Assembly: GCA_900095095.1 (NCBI GenBank)
Contig: FMBT01000360.1
Location: forward strand, 124,001-188,000
Direction: 5' to 3'
Length of the DNA stretch: 64,000 bases
DNA from: Fragilariopsis cylindrus CCMP1102
Lineage: Eukaryota > Bacillariophyta > Bacillariophyceae > Bacillariales > Bacillariaceae
Positions 43,341 through 54,638 of the stretch are shown here, in pieces (within the stretch, counting starts at the first letter, position 1; every line of letters starts with the position of its first letter). The notes under the pieces are model-generated. The model made no database searches. It had not been told where the DNA came from and saw only the letters and a list, made by a program, of their open reading frames with translations. Made by a program: the position numbers and the translations under genes.

Positions 43341-46300
43341 ATGTCCCCCGATAGGAGTAAATCTCGTAAAATAATTCTGTCACATCATCTCCTGCAAAGG
43401 TTGATAACGGCGAGGATGCGCAGGGAAGGAAATCGTGTCATGGAAGCGTGTCTGTTGAAAGTAGTAGCTCGACTGACGACCCCCACGAAGTTCTTCGCGC
43501 TTCTTGGCTACGAAAGCAACAACAGAAAAAATGTTCGGTCCCACCATTCCCAGCTCGGGTAGCAATAGGAGAAGCTCGTTATTCTTCTTCAATGACGGCT
43601 TCTTCTTCTTCCCTGTATCCATCTTTGGATGAGATAAGTCGATGTGAGTCTAATATCGGTCAGGCGACGAACACATCAAGGCTATCACGTCATTTCTCAG
43701 AGTCGTTATCATCATTAAACGAAGTCGCGTCATCAGAACTGGCAGCATCAATGGCAGCAGCTGCTAGTTCGGAAGCATTTTTCATTCCAAGTGAACAATC
43801 GGACGGCAACGATGATGATTTGATTGCTTTAAAAATAGCCGCGAATAACGAAGCAGAGACCGAAGTCGAGGCGATCATGGAATATGAAATCATACATCCG
43901 TCTGAAGAGAATCCGTTGTACGCGCAGAATTTGTATGTCAGCGGGAGAATAACCCCGAACAGCAGCAATCGTCAGTCGACAATACTCAATACTACGAAAC
44001 AACCTATGATTATCAAGGGTGTAGTAACAATGAGGAAATAGCTACCGAAGCGACAGTAATTGCGAGCGGACCTCCAGAAAAAGCAACGATAGCTGCTTGG
44101 TCAGGAGAGACTGCTCCTGAGGCTTTAGTACTCCAGCAACAAGACAGTGGGACATCTTATGAATGCATTGATGACCTGGATAGAAAGCCCCCTGCTATAC
44201 AATTTGGCAATGATTTATCAAACGACATAATACCCTTAGGAGAATACCAGCTACAGCAGCAAACTTACGAAAACGAAAATGAGAACGCCTCGGCGACTGT
44301 GGAAAATAACGCAACTGCTACAGTTGTCGATTATGATGTCCACCCTTCAGAAATGATGGAGAGGTCGGTACAAGCAGAATTTGTCGGTAGGTCATCATCT
44401 GTAAACGTTGCTGCTGCTGACCGCTCCGACAATATTTCCGAGGTAAATGAAACTGAAGAAACTACCGAAGCGACTGTAGTGGATAGTGGTCCAATAGAAA
44501 AAGCAACAGTAGAAGCCTGGAGCACCATGACAACAACAGAAGAAGCGCAAGTACTATTAGAAGATAATTACGATGCAAACGTAGCTATTGCTGAAGATGC
44601 AGATAAGCTTAATGATGGTCAGGCCGAAATCGTTGAAATCAGTGAGAGGTTTCATCCCGCCGAATTTGAATTAGAGGCAGCTGCAACGGCAGAGCTAATT
44701 GGGGATTCTGATCATGCGTTAGATGAAGCGACTGTACTAGATGAAATCGATGGACAAAATGAACAGCCCATAACCCCGGCCGCTGTCCTGGGTGTCGATG
44801 ACAGTACAAACGACCAATTTTACGACTATCCACAAAAGTTAACCAGCAATGATTGTCGAGAATATGAGTCAAGAGACTACCGAGCCACAGAGTCGGAATC
44901 AATGCAATCTCCCTCGTCAGAACGTCAGGATACCGATAAACCCACTTCAAGCTACCCTACAGCCGCAACAGCTCGATTCAATAATGAAGACAGCGAATGT
45001 ACCGAAGATCCCCAAATATCAACACAAAGTCAGCATTCATCATCAAGAGCAATAAACTCAGATAATGATCGAGTTACAAGCGAGGGGAGCAATGGAGTCC
45101 AAATAGTGAGTATTGTAATCGAGAAGTATCAGTATCGAAATATGTGTCGCTTAGGATTTCTCTAACATTTGCTTGATTGCGTTATTCTAGCTTACAAACA
45201 ATATTGCAAGGGGTACAAATAATATGATGGACATTCTATTTGGTACTATCAGGCCATCCTTATGTTGCAAACCCATTTCATTCGAGATGAATTCTTTCAC
45301 GACTTCAGTTTCACCGAGAACGCTACTTCCTTCTTCCGTGATATTTTCTGAAGCTACAGAGTCTTGGGTCGCAACAGTCAATACGAGTCAAAAGATTCTC
45401 GACAGTAAAAACGTAGAAGAAAGCTCAAAGGCTCTTAGAGCCTTTTCAGTGCCAACCAAGAAACACGCAATGTGCCTTGCAATCGCTTGGGCTCCACCAA
45501 GAATGTACCCTTTTCCATCCAGTCCAAAATGCTTTATTTGTGAGACGCAATTTGCCGTGTTTCGAAGGGCATGTCATTGCAGAAACTGTGGTGTATGCAT
45601 ATGTAGCTCGTGCGCTGTACAGTGGCCATCAAAGATGCTTCCAGCGACTTATAATATTAAGAGCGAGTGCGTAGTTAATATCTGCAAAGCATGTGACTGG
45701 CTATGTTCTGCCTTCAGGCTAGCTCTCTTGCACGGAGATTACGACAAGGCTATCGCCTTACATGCTACTGAAAATATCAATCTGACTACCCCATTTGCAA
45801 ATATCAAGGGAGAAGTATTGTGAGTTGTTAGTTTTGTTGCGATAATAATACAATCGATATTTTCACTGTATATATATTCTCAACCTATTTTTTCTTGAAC
45901 TTCAACGTTTGCTTTGATAGTTATCCAGTTCACTGTGCAGTTCTAGGAGGTAATCTATCGCTACTTAGATGGTTGATAGACATCAATTGTTGTCCTTTAA
46001 GGTGTATTCGAGTTGGTCGTGGAGGATCAAAAGCCACAAATGATATTCATACACCTATTCTCACCTCATTTAAAAGAAGCCTATTACATATTGCTTTGTC
46101 GAATAATTTCATCGATATCTTGAGATATCTTGTAGTTGAGAAGAATGTGCCTTTGCGTGCAGAGATGAGGGATATTCCAATAGAGACTTTTGTTGAAAAT
46201 CTTGATACAGTTCTCAGAATTTTACCAAAAGAAAGCGTTGGTCATCAATCAGATGATGGGATGCAGGAGATATCTGAAGGATCCACTTCTGCAGAAATAT

Positions 46301-46618
46301 CGATATCATCACCTTCCGCAGCTAACGAAGATTTCTCTGGGGTGAATCGTGTCGAAGATGTAAGTCTCACTCAAAGAGAGACGCCGTGTTGTGTCGTATT
46401 CTGATTTTGTATCAATAGGGTAACATCATTTCTGACATCTTTCCCCTTCTAAATTCATATATCTTAAATTCAAGTGTATAATATGCTTTTCTAACCCAAT
46501 AGACTGTGTAGTAACACCATGCGGCCATCAAATATGCTGCTTGGAGTGCAGTAAAAATATATCTCGATGTCCTGTATGTTCAGCTGATTGCTCGTTTATA
46601 AGAGTTTTCAGGGCATAG
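43341..46618 (+). CDS. FYVE-like / ankyrin-like / RING protein B (acidic repeats, three introns, two frame breaks)
   Basis: Exons are 43341-45105, 45191-45819, 45921-46359 and 46475-46618. Exon 1 needs one added base near 43366-43372 (an A run) and one near 43910-43920; the total is then 992 residues in frame. Exon 1 codes a long acidic region with two to three repeats of an (I/V)HPSE...AEFV...TEATV..SGPxEKAT..AW type. Exon 2 has the shared WVATVNTSQ block and a FYVE-like Zn finger (CFIC, RRACHCRNCGVCICSSC, CKAC). Exon 3 is ankyrin-like (YPVHCAVLGGNLSLLRWLID). Exon 4 is an intact RING (CIICFSNPIDCVVTPCGH, then CPVC, ending VFRA). The 144-nt RING exon and the phase of the last two introns match gene C exactly. 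A membrane-linked E3 ligase is inferred. Confidence 0.75.
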
Positions 46619-47118
46619 TAAGGTTATATCTGCTACATTCCTTCGATAAGATGTGAGAAAGAATACGCTGTATTTTCTCTCTTAAGTTGTTACAAAATTA
46701 GGAGAGCGATATTTGTCAGTCTCCTGTCAAGACTTTTCCAGAAATTATTTTGGGTTTGAAAATCATGAACAATATTATCACACAATACTAAGATTAGAGT
46801 AGTTTTTATTACAGAAGAAGAAGCTCACGAGGACTTTAATCATTTCTTTCTATACAATTGTATAAATGCTAAGTCATAACTATCTCAAATATTAAAAATA
46901 TAAAATTAAAGTTATGAAAGTTAGCTAGAATCTTTCGAATCAAGTTATTTTGGGTAAAATTTTTACTGCAGCTTCAGCTAAAACTAGGACCTGCAAACCA
47001 AACAAACGAACAGACAAAAGTTTGTGTAGTACTACTACTGCTGTCGAAAAATTAATATGTAAGCAAGCATGCAGTCATTGCTGTTGGTTGATGTCAACCA
47101 ATAATGAAGTCAGCTTTC
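46619..47118. other. Convergent 3' region between genes B and C
   Basis: About 500 bases, AT-rich, with both 3' ends. Nothing further recognised. Confidence 0.55.
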
Positions 47119-48521
47119 TCAGCCTTTAAATATCCTCAGTACGTTGCAATTCTGTTTGCAAAGTGGACATTCCAATAGTTGATTCCCGCAGTCCGAGCAG
47201 CATACCTGATGCCCACAGGGCGCAAGGACACAATTCATTTGTTTTTCGTAACAAATGATACACTACAAAACAAGATTTGATGAGTAATGAAAAATAATTG
47301 AGAATGATGTATGGTACGAGTAATAATTATGTACAGGACATTAATCGCATTGTAGGTACTAGTGTTCAACTTACAGCATCCTCTATTGTTGTGACCGAGT
47401 CATCGGTACAATCTGTGTATAAGGGAAGACTAGACGATGTATTACCTCTTTCGTCTTGTTCAAATCGGTATCCTGCACTCATTACAGTTTGCAACGTCTT
47501 CGCAGCAAGAGTAGGATCCTTTGCATCACGAACGTCTAGGTTCTTAGCCACCAAGTATGCAAGAATATCAACCTTAGGCTTCCCAGTCATGACCAGGTCC
47601 ATTAATGTTCTTGACTTGGATGTTTGTACCGATTGGAGCATACCCGACTGTGGACTTCGTTGCACAGAGATTGGACAACCGTGAGCATCTATAAGCCATT
47701 TCACAAGATCCAAATTCCCACCCATTACAGCACAGTGAATCGGAAACCTACGTATAACACGGAGACGGGGAAGTTACAGATGAGAAAACATCATAAAAAG
47801 ATAGGATTTGAAAATGATAGAAACATATTCCCGAAAATGAAAAATTAACTTACATAGCCTCCTTATGTATATCTGCAAAACAACAACGTAAATTGATATT
47901 ACCGGACACATGGATAAGAACAGCATTATTGTGTTGTCCTTGTAAAAGAGCCATACAAAATGCATTACTCAGCCAGTCACAAGATTTGCATACTCGAGCT
48001 GTTAGAGCTGATCCAATGTTTGTATCATTGGGGGTGATTAGATAGGTTTTTGGAAGCATCCGTACACCCCACCGTCGAGAACATCCATCACATATTTGTA
48101 CACCACAATTATTGCAATTGCATGGTTTACATTTACTTGTACTAAATTTGACCGAACAACGAAAACACTGAAGACTATCAGTCATAATTTTTGGTGGACT
48201 GTATGCTTTACCGAATCTTCTTCCATCCGCTTCTGTTGGGAAAGAAAACCTTGTGTGTGAATTAGTGTTATGATTCCCAGCGATGGTTGTTATCCAACTC
48301 GAGGTTGATACACTGTAATGGACCGAAAATTCACGAAGTTCACGTTTGCGAATCGATTCAGCTGGAAGTAAAGATATATCAAACGATGAAGTACGATGAC
48401 GTTTAGGTCTATTCCTTACAGCGGCAACGGCGGCAGAAAAATTGTTGCGAAAACCCGCATTCGAATTTGCTCCTGCAGAAGAAGGCCTACTTGTATTGAT
48501 AATAGTATTGGAGCTTGCCAT
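47119..48521 (-). CDS. FYVE-related / ankyrin-like / RING protein C (short paralogue)
   Basis: Exons on the minus strand are 48521-47854, 47747-47375 and 47262-47119; the product is 394 residues with no frame break. It lacks the long low-complexity N-terminus of A and B. The pre-FYVE block is FSVHYSVSTSSWITTIAGNH. The Zn finger keeps the Cys pairs (CFRC, CNNCGVQICDGC, CKSC), but the basic patch is STSKCKPCNCNNCG instead of RRACHCRNCG, so PI3P binding is doubtful. Ankyrin-like FPIHCAVMGGNLDLVKWLID follows. The C-terminal RING-HC is intact: CIICYEKQMNCVLAPCGH, CCSDC and CPLC. Intron positions equal those of gene B (before FPIHCA in phase 2, before the RING in phase 0). It converges on gene B. 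Confidence 0.82.
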
Positions 48522-49274
48522 GATTGTGAGCGATCGCTTGTCTGTAGTCGTAAATCTGATCGTTTCGACGAGGATTCTAAACTATGTCACATGGGAAGAT
48601 AGGAGAAAGCAGTTCATGTTCAATGTCATGTAGGAGTATCGGTATATACAGTAGATGCACTATTTCCTTTATTAGTCATTCGAGAGAGAAGGAATCTAGC
48701 TTTTTTCGTTGGAAGAATTTTGAATATCTTGTAAAAATGAGAACGCTTTTTGAGCGGTTGTCGCGCATTTTCACAAGAATGATACTGTTGCTTTTCTTCA
48801 TTGATGTTCTGGCAGCAGTCCTACTTAACAAAATATAAGGAGGAGAATTAAGCAAGTAAGGGAAAGAACGAGAACAACTTTGGAATATTATACCTGCTAA
48901 TCACATGGCAGTTGGAATGTACCACCAAATAAAGTGTTATTTCTGATGAATAAGTGAAAGGGGGTATCTCCGAGTCTAGAAATATGCATGTTTTGTATAT
49001 ATATATATATATATATATACTACAAATGTTGAGAATTCAGCATTGCATGAAGATTACAAGTGGAAAATTGTGGTAATCCTCGAAGGAAAAGAAATCTTGA
49101 TTGTAAAGGAAGTGCACATAACTTCAAAAAATACGCCTCTACATCTTGTGATCGTCTTCCTTCCTACTATAGACTATACGTCAAAAATAGGCGGAAATAA
49201 CTATATATATATGGTTGATATAACTAACGCGAGGCTTTATTTATTCTTTGAGAGGGTTTAGAATGAATCATTTA
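48522..49274. other. Intergenic, promoter of gene C and 3' end of mitochondrial EF-G
   Basis: AT-rich with a (TA)n microsatellite at about 48996-49019. No gene seen. Confidence 0.55.
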
Positions 49275-51734
49275 TCAAGCAGCGTCTTCTTCTTGTTTTT
49301 GTTCCCTGTACTTCTTCATCAATTCCTCCTGTGCATTTTTAGATACCTGACTATGTTTTAAGTATTCCATAGTGAATTCTCCCTTCCCTTGTGTCAGAGA
49401 ACGGAGTTCCGTCGAGTAGCCAAACATGTTCGACAGTGGAACTTCTGCAAGAATCTTGATACCGCTCCCATCGTCATTCACATCACTGTTTTGGATCATA
49501 CCCATTCGACGATTTAACGCGGCTACAACTGTTCCTTGGAATTCAGAAGGTATTTCAACTTCAACGTTCATTACAGGTTCGAGAATGGAAGGGTTGGCTT
49601 TTTTCATAGTATCACGAACAGCATTGGCCATAGCCGTACGAAAGGCCATATCGGACGAATCGACTGCATGCGCTGCGCCGTCTTGTAAGACAACACGAAT
49701 ACCTTCCACTTCGCTACCAACTAGGGCACCTTCCAACATAGCATCATTCATACCCTTTATACAACTAGAATAAAATTCGGGAGGAATATTCGTTCCTGTG
49801 CATTTATTATCGAAATGGGTAACACTTTCAAGCTCTGCTTGTTCTTCTTCTGATAAAGGTTCGATGTAACCCATAACTCGAGCATATTGACCAGATCCAC
49901 CGGTTTGTTTCTTGTGGATCCAATCGAATTTCTGCATTTTGTTGATAGTTTCTTTGTACGTTACATTTGGTTGACCAGTGATACACTCTACTCCATACTC
50001 TCTATTTAATCGCTCGATATAAACTTCAAGATGTAGCTCACCCATACCACTTATAATTGTTTCCTTCGTATCGCCATCTACTTTAACTCTAAGGGTAGGA
50101 TCTTCATTAGTGAATTTATTAAGAGCCTTCCCAAATTGATTTTGCATCGTCGTATTCTTTGGCTTGACAGATAGACTCATAACTGGTTCGGCTACAAACA
50201 TACTGGCCATAACCAAGTCAGTGGCACCGTCAGAAAATGTATCCATAGACTTACAGTCAACACCGAACATAGCAACAACTTCACCAGAACCTGCCTCATC
50301 GATTTCTTCCATATCATCCGAATGCATTCTTACTATACGTGCGAGTTTTACTTTCTTCCCAGTGTTGACATTGGTAATATAGTTTCCCCTTTTAAGCATA
50401 CCTTGGTATACTCGCATATATGTCAGTTGACCATATTTTGTCTCGTCGAGTTTAAATGCAAGGGCCAGGAGAGAATCATCGTTACTACTAGTCACTTCAA
50501 CGGGTGTTTCGTCATTTTTTAGATCAAGAGCGAAATTTTTCTTTTCACTTGGCTCAGGTAAATAGTCAATAACTCCATTCAGGAGAGGTTGTACACCTTT
50601 GTTCTTAAATGCAGATCCCATAAAAACTGGTACAAAGCTACATGAAATAGTTTGACGACGAATGGCAGCCTTTAACGTTTTAGTATCAGGAAATTCTTCC
50701 ATCAAAAATAATTCAGCAATTTCATCATCAACGTCCGCTAGTCGTTCTAATAGTTCTAGTCGTTTCTCTTCCACCTCTTCCTTCAAGTCCTCTGGAACAT
50801 CACCGTACACAATTGTTTCACCTTTTTCACCGTCAAACGTAATCGACCGTTGTTCAATCAAATCAATGACACCTTCGTGGATACCCTCGAGGCCGATGGG
50901 AATCTGTACAGCGGCAGCATTTAATTTCAATTGATCACGAAGTTGATCGATCACGTTGTTGGGAGATGCACCCTGCCGATCCAATTTGTTTACAAAAGCC
51001 AAACGAGGAACATCGTATCGTTTCATTTGACGGTCCACCGTAAGCGACTGTGACTGAACCCCGGAAACTCCACAAAGGACTAGAACTCCTCCATCCAAAA
51101 CACGGAGGGATCTTTCCACTTCGACTGTGAAGTCTACATGACCAGGTGCTATGAAAGAAAACAAGAAGAAAAATTGCCGTGAGGTGGATGATAATTTCAG
51201 GGTGGATAGGTACATGTGCAGTATCCGCGAGTAAGTAGTATCACATCATGACAAAGCTTCACACAAGCACTATGTGTAGTATAATTGTAGTCGAAAGACA
51301 CAGAGATATGCATAAGCATAGCATGGAAAAGCTTGAAACTTACTGTCAATGATATTGATATGTGAATCATTCCATTGGCAATATGTTGCTGCCGATTGAA
51401 TGGTAATACCCTTTTCTCTTTCTAGTTCCATACTGTCCATCTTTGCGCCTACTCCATCCTTCCCTCGTACGTCGTGGATCGAATTAATTTTTCCTGTATA
51501 AAAGAGGATTCGTTCGGTAAGAGTTGTCTTCCCACTATCAATATGTGCACTAATTCCGATATTTCGTAAAACCGCCTTTTTGTCGCTACTACTCATCCAT
51601 CGTCGTCGGAATTGCGTCGATATATCATCGTTGAGAAAGGTAGCAGAAGACAATAAGGGAAGAAGTTTTGTGTTAACCCTCGACGACGTTACTGAACCAA
51701 ATGATCGGGTTGCGAAACGAACTAATCCTGCCAT
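49275..51734 (-). CDS. GFM1: Mitochondrial elongation factor G1
   Basis: Exon 1 is 51734-51344 and exon 2 is 51148-49275 on the minus strand; together they give 754 residues. The N-terminus ([19 protein letters not shown] and FRRRWMSSS) is Arg/Ser-rich without acids, a mitochondrial presequence. GTPase motifs are G1 [20 protein letters not shown]3 DTPGH (split by the intron) and G4 [10 protein letters not shown]. Domain III has [16 protein letters not shown] and domain [16 protein letters not shown]. GTPase sequences of the form [20 protein letters not shown] distinguish EF-G1 from EF-G2 and from the plastid protein at 25-27 kb. It drives translocation on mitochondrial ribosomes. All motifs intact. 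Confidence 0.94.
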
Positions 51735-52733
51735 TGTCTAATTGAATGGAGAAATATATATCCGGTACGATATCAATTTTCGTATTTCGGAAGAAGATAC
51801 AAACTAAATGTGTTTCTTGACGTTGGCAGCAACAATAATCCTCGATGTGTGATGACAATAATGTGTAAGAGAAAGTCAGAAAGTCGAAAAAATAGTGAGA
51901 ATGCAAAAATCAAAAATCTGAGTTTGCTTTCCATCACATCGGCTTCGTACGGTCAGGGGGACAGACAGCTGATTCGAGGCAAAGAATTAGAAAAAATCAA
52001 GTGATATTCATTCTGTTTACCCCCCCCCCCCCCCCAGCTGTATTGACTATTATTATACCTATCTAATGTATCACCAGCATTCAATGTTCCATAGATACCA
52101 GCATTCAATGGGCCATTCCATACATGGGCAAAGAGAGGCAGACGGAATTGCTTAGAATGCAGTACTTGTACAATACAGGCATTCCTTCATACTATAATCT
52201 TTCAGCTGATATTATTGCATTATTGCATACATATCAAAGTTAAAAAAGAAGAATATCAGGAGATCCACGTTACATGTTTAGTTCTTCAAAGCTTGTTCAC
52301 TGATTTATACCTGCCTGTTATGCCTTATATTTGGCAAGACCTTGTAGCTTCCACCAGATGAAACATCCTATTAGTGAAATTTCTATAAAGCAGCACGTGC
52401 ATTCAACCTGCACACATCAAAAGATTTGAAAAAGAGAAACAAGTAGTGGTATTGCATAGTTTCTATCTGAAGAAATATCCATGGATAATTCTAGATCTAA
52501 TACTTAATTAATTGTAGGCATTGCAGCAATAATAAGCATTCAATAGCAGGAGAGTGTCCTCTTGCTTGTGTGAAATGAAATTGATGTGCCATGAATAGAG
52601 ACCCATTTGTACTGGTATTCAAGTAGCAAAGTTACTGTTGATCTAAATCACAGTCTATTATTATTATTATTATTATTACTATTGATATCTATCCTACCAG
52701 TGTTATTCTTACAATATGATCCTACGTACTTGC
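51735..52733. other. Intergenic, promoter of mitochondrial EF-G and 3' end of SUA5
   Basis: About 1 kb. It contains a C run at 52020-52036, a two-copy repeat of taccagcattcaatg-like sequence near 52070-52110, and an ATT array at about 52657-52677. No gene. Confidence 0.55.
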
Positions 52734-54242
52734 TTATTTATCTATCCCTGTATGCAATGAATCAATGATGACTCCGCTGGCAGCTCGAGTAAGACGATCT
52801 TTTAATGCAAGAGTCAAGGCATCCAGTGAGCATGCTTGTCTCCCCTCCACCTCATCATCATCATCAGCAATTTCTGAGAATAGAATTTGATTTGCATCAC
52901 GGATTTGTTCTGCCCATCGTAACGTTTCAAAGACCCCTCTGGTAGCTTCCGCAGAGTCAGCTTTCTCGCTCAAATCTCGATAGGCCAGTGATAAATGTTC
53001 CCACGTTTTGAGTTTACCTCCAAAATCGATCAACACTGATTTTCTTAGAAATTCCCTTTCGTCGTCGCTGGTAGTATTTAAAGTTGGTAACGACTTCGAT
53101 AGAATAAAACTTGGTATGTCCGGCGAATAATGCCGAATAGTTTGACCGGGTGCAACATTGGCCACTGTCTCATCAGTTGCCTTTTTGGTGAGTGCCAATA
53201 CTTCAAAATGATCGACCAATCCGGCTTCCGTTAGACAGTCTTGAATATCTTGTAACGAAACAGCACCTTGTCGGAGTAAGGTAATTCGTCCCTTCTCATT
53301 GTCTGCCGCAATCATTTCGATCTTAGCTACGGATGATTCCACTCCCACTTGACAACAAGAAGTATCATCATCGTTAGAAGTCTTTGTTGTCGATTCTTCT
53401 TCTTCTTCTTTGACTATCCAAACATCCTCATTTTTCAAGTCATCCCATACATGATGAGATCGAGTTGGAGAAATATGACCAAATTTATTTGCACTAGGTG
53501 CTGCAATTGGAACTTTTGCAGCATTGATTAATGCAATAGAAATAGGATGTTGTGGTGATCGACACGCAACAAAGCCAGTATTGGCCATCAATATCGGTGG
53601 AACATTTGGTGCAGCCTTCGCAACGAGTGTAAGTGGACCAGGCCAAAATGTATCACAGAGTGCATGTATTGCCCTTCCTTCTAGGGACGAAGAAGAATCT
53701 GCTGTCGTCGTCGTCGAAGAAGATGTTGTCGTCATATCTGCCGCCCACAGTTGAAACGCTACTTGATTATCTGTAACGTGTGTAATGAGTGGATCGGTCA
53801 ATGGTCGTTCTTTAGCCTCAAAGACTTTAATAATTGCCGATTCATCTAATGCGTTACAACCTAATCCGTACACTGTTTCAGTTGGGAATGCTACTAAACC
53901 ACCCTGTCGTAGGCGTGCACCACATTTTTCCAAATTAGTTGAGGATAAGGGGATCATTGTGGCAGATTTGACACCACAATTATTGTCGTTAACTGTTTGT
54001 TTCATTTCGTCTTGATGGGAAATCCCGATCATACTAATCGTTGTCATCTGCTGCTGCTGCTGCTGCTGCTTTCGTAAAATAGAAATTCGTTGTCGATGGT
54101 TTGAGGAAACTTGATATCTAAAAAATTGACAATGTAAAACTTTCGAAGATAACGATAATACTGGGATACAATAGGAAGATAATCTACTAATGTGCGTAAA
54201 CGTTGTTATCATTGACACCAAGAAAAATAATGCTCGTTGCAT
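52734..54242 (-). CDS. SUA5: SUA5/YrdC threonylcarbamoyl-AMP synthase
   Basis: A single exon of 502 residues. Residues ~105-330 are the YrdC domain: GGLVAFPTETVYGLGCNALD, then KERPLTDPLI, WPGPLTLVAKA and PIAAPSANKFGHISPT. These are the ATP/Thr/bicarbonate-binding motifs. The Sua5 C-terminal domain follows, with APGQTIRHYSPDIPSFIL. It makes threonylcarbamoyl-AMP for the universal t6A37 modification of ANN-decoding tRNAs. The first ~65 residues are hydrophobic then basic and end in a Gln run from CAG repeats, which could be an organelle leader, so dual targeting is possible. Insertions of Ser/Thr/Asp low complexity occur between motifs. It is divergent from the Abitram-like gene. Confidence 0.93.
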   Translation of the reverse strand: MQRALFFLVSMITTFTHISRLSSYCIPVLSLSSKVLHCQFFRYQVSSNHRQRISILRKQQQQQQQMTTISMIGISHQDEMKQTVNDNNCGVKSATMIPLSSTNLEKCGARLRQGGLVAFPTETVYGLGCNALDESAIIKVFEAKERPLTDPLITHVTDNQVAFQLWAADMTTTSSSTTTTADSSSSLEGRAIHALCDTFWPGPLTLVAKAAPNVPPILMANTGFVACRSPQHPISIALINAAKVPIAAPSANKFGHISPTRSHHVWDDLKNEDVWIVKEEEEESTTKTSNDDDTSCCQVGVESSVAKIEMIAADNEKGRITLLRQGAVSLQDIQDCLTEAGLVDHFEVLALTKKATDETVANVAPGQTIRHYSPDIPSFILSKSLPTLNTTSDDEREFLRKSVLIDFGGKLKTWEHLSLAYRDLSEKADSAEATRGVFETLRWAEQIRDANQILFSEIADDDDEVEGRQACSLDALTLALKDRLTRAASGVIIDSLHTGIDK

Positions 54243-54638
54243 TTGGAAATCTGTCCTAGGAAAAACTTTTCGTCATCAAACGCGATCTTGCTTTTTCAGG
54301 CCAGTTCAGTATTGGTGATGTTGAACTATTGTGATACTGTAGCGGAAGAATATATACAATTGTAGTATATAAGCACAACATCTCTCCTTTCACCAGCATG
54401 TTTAATGTTCAAAGTCTCGACAAAATCAAATGTACAGTAAACAAAAAAAATGTGATGCTGTGCATGCACGTTTGAAGTTTGATGGCTAACATCTTGTCTG
54501 ACGAGCGATGCAAGACTTTGAAAAGGCTTACTGTACTTCGAAGTACTCATATTACTAGTACAAATACAATTAGTGCAATAGATTGTCGGCACAATCCTGA
54601 TTGTATCAGCGAATAATAATGATGATGATGTTGAAACG
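54243..54638. promoter_or_regulatory. Shared divergent promoter, SUA5 / Abitram-like
   Basis: 396 bases between opposite start codons. Near its right end, 54619-54642 is an upstream open frame (four ATGs, then TTG AAA CGA TGA) that overlaps the Abitram-like start codon. Confidence 0.5.

Noticed and set aside
46360-46404. Alternative end of gene B reading ...CCVVF, which looks like a CaaX box
   Set aside because: A GTAAGT donor lies just before it and a downstream exon in phase supplies an intact RING that matches paralogue C, so it is intronic.
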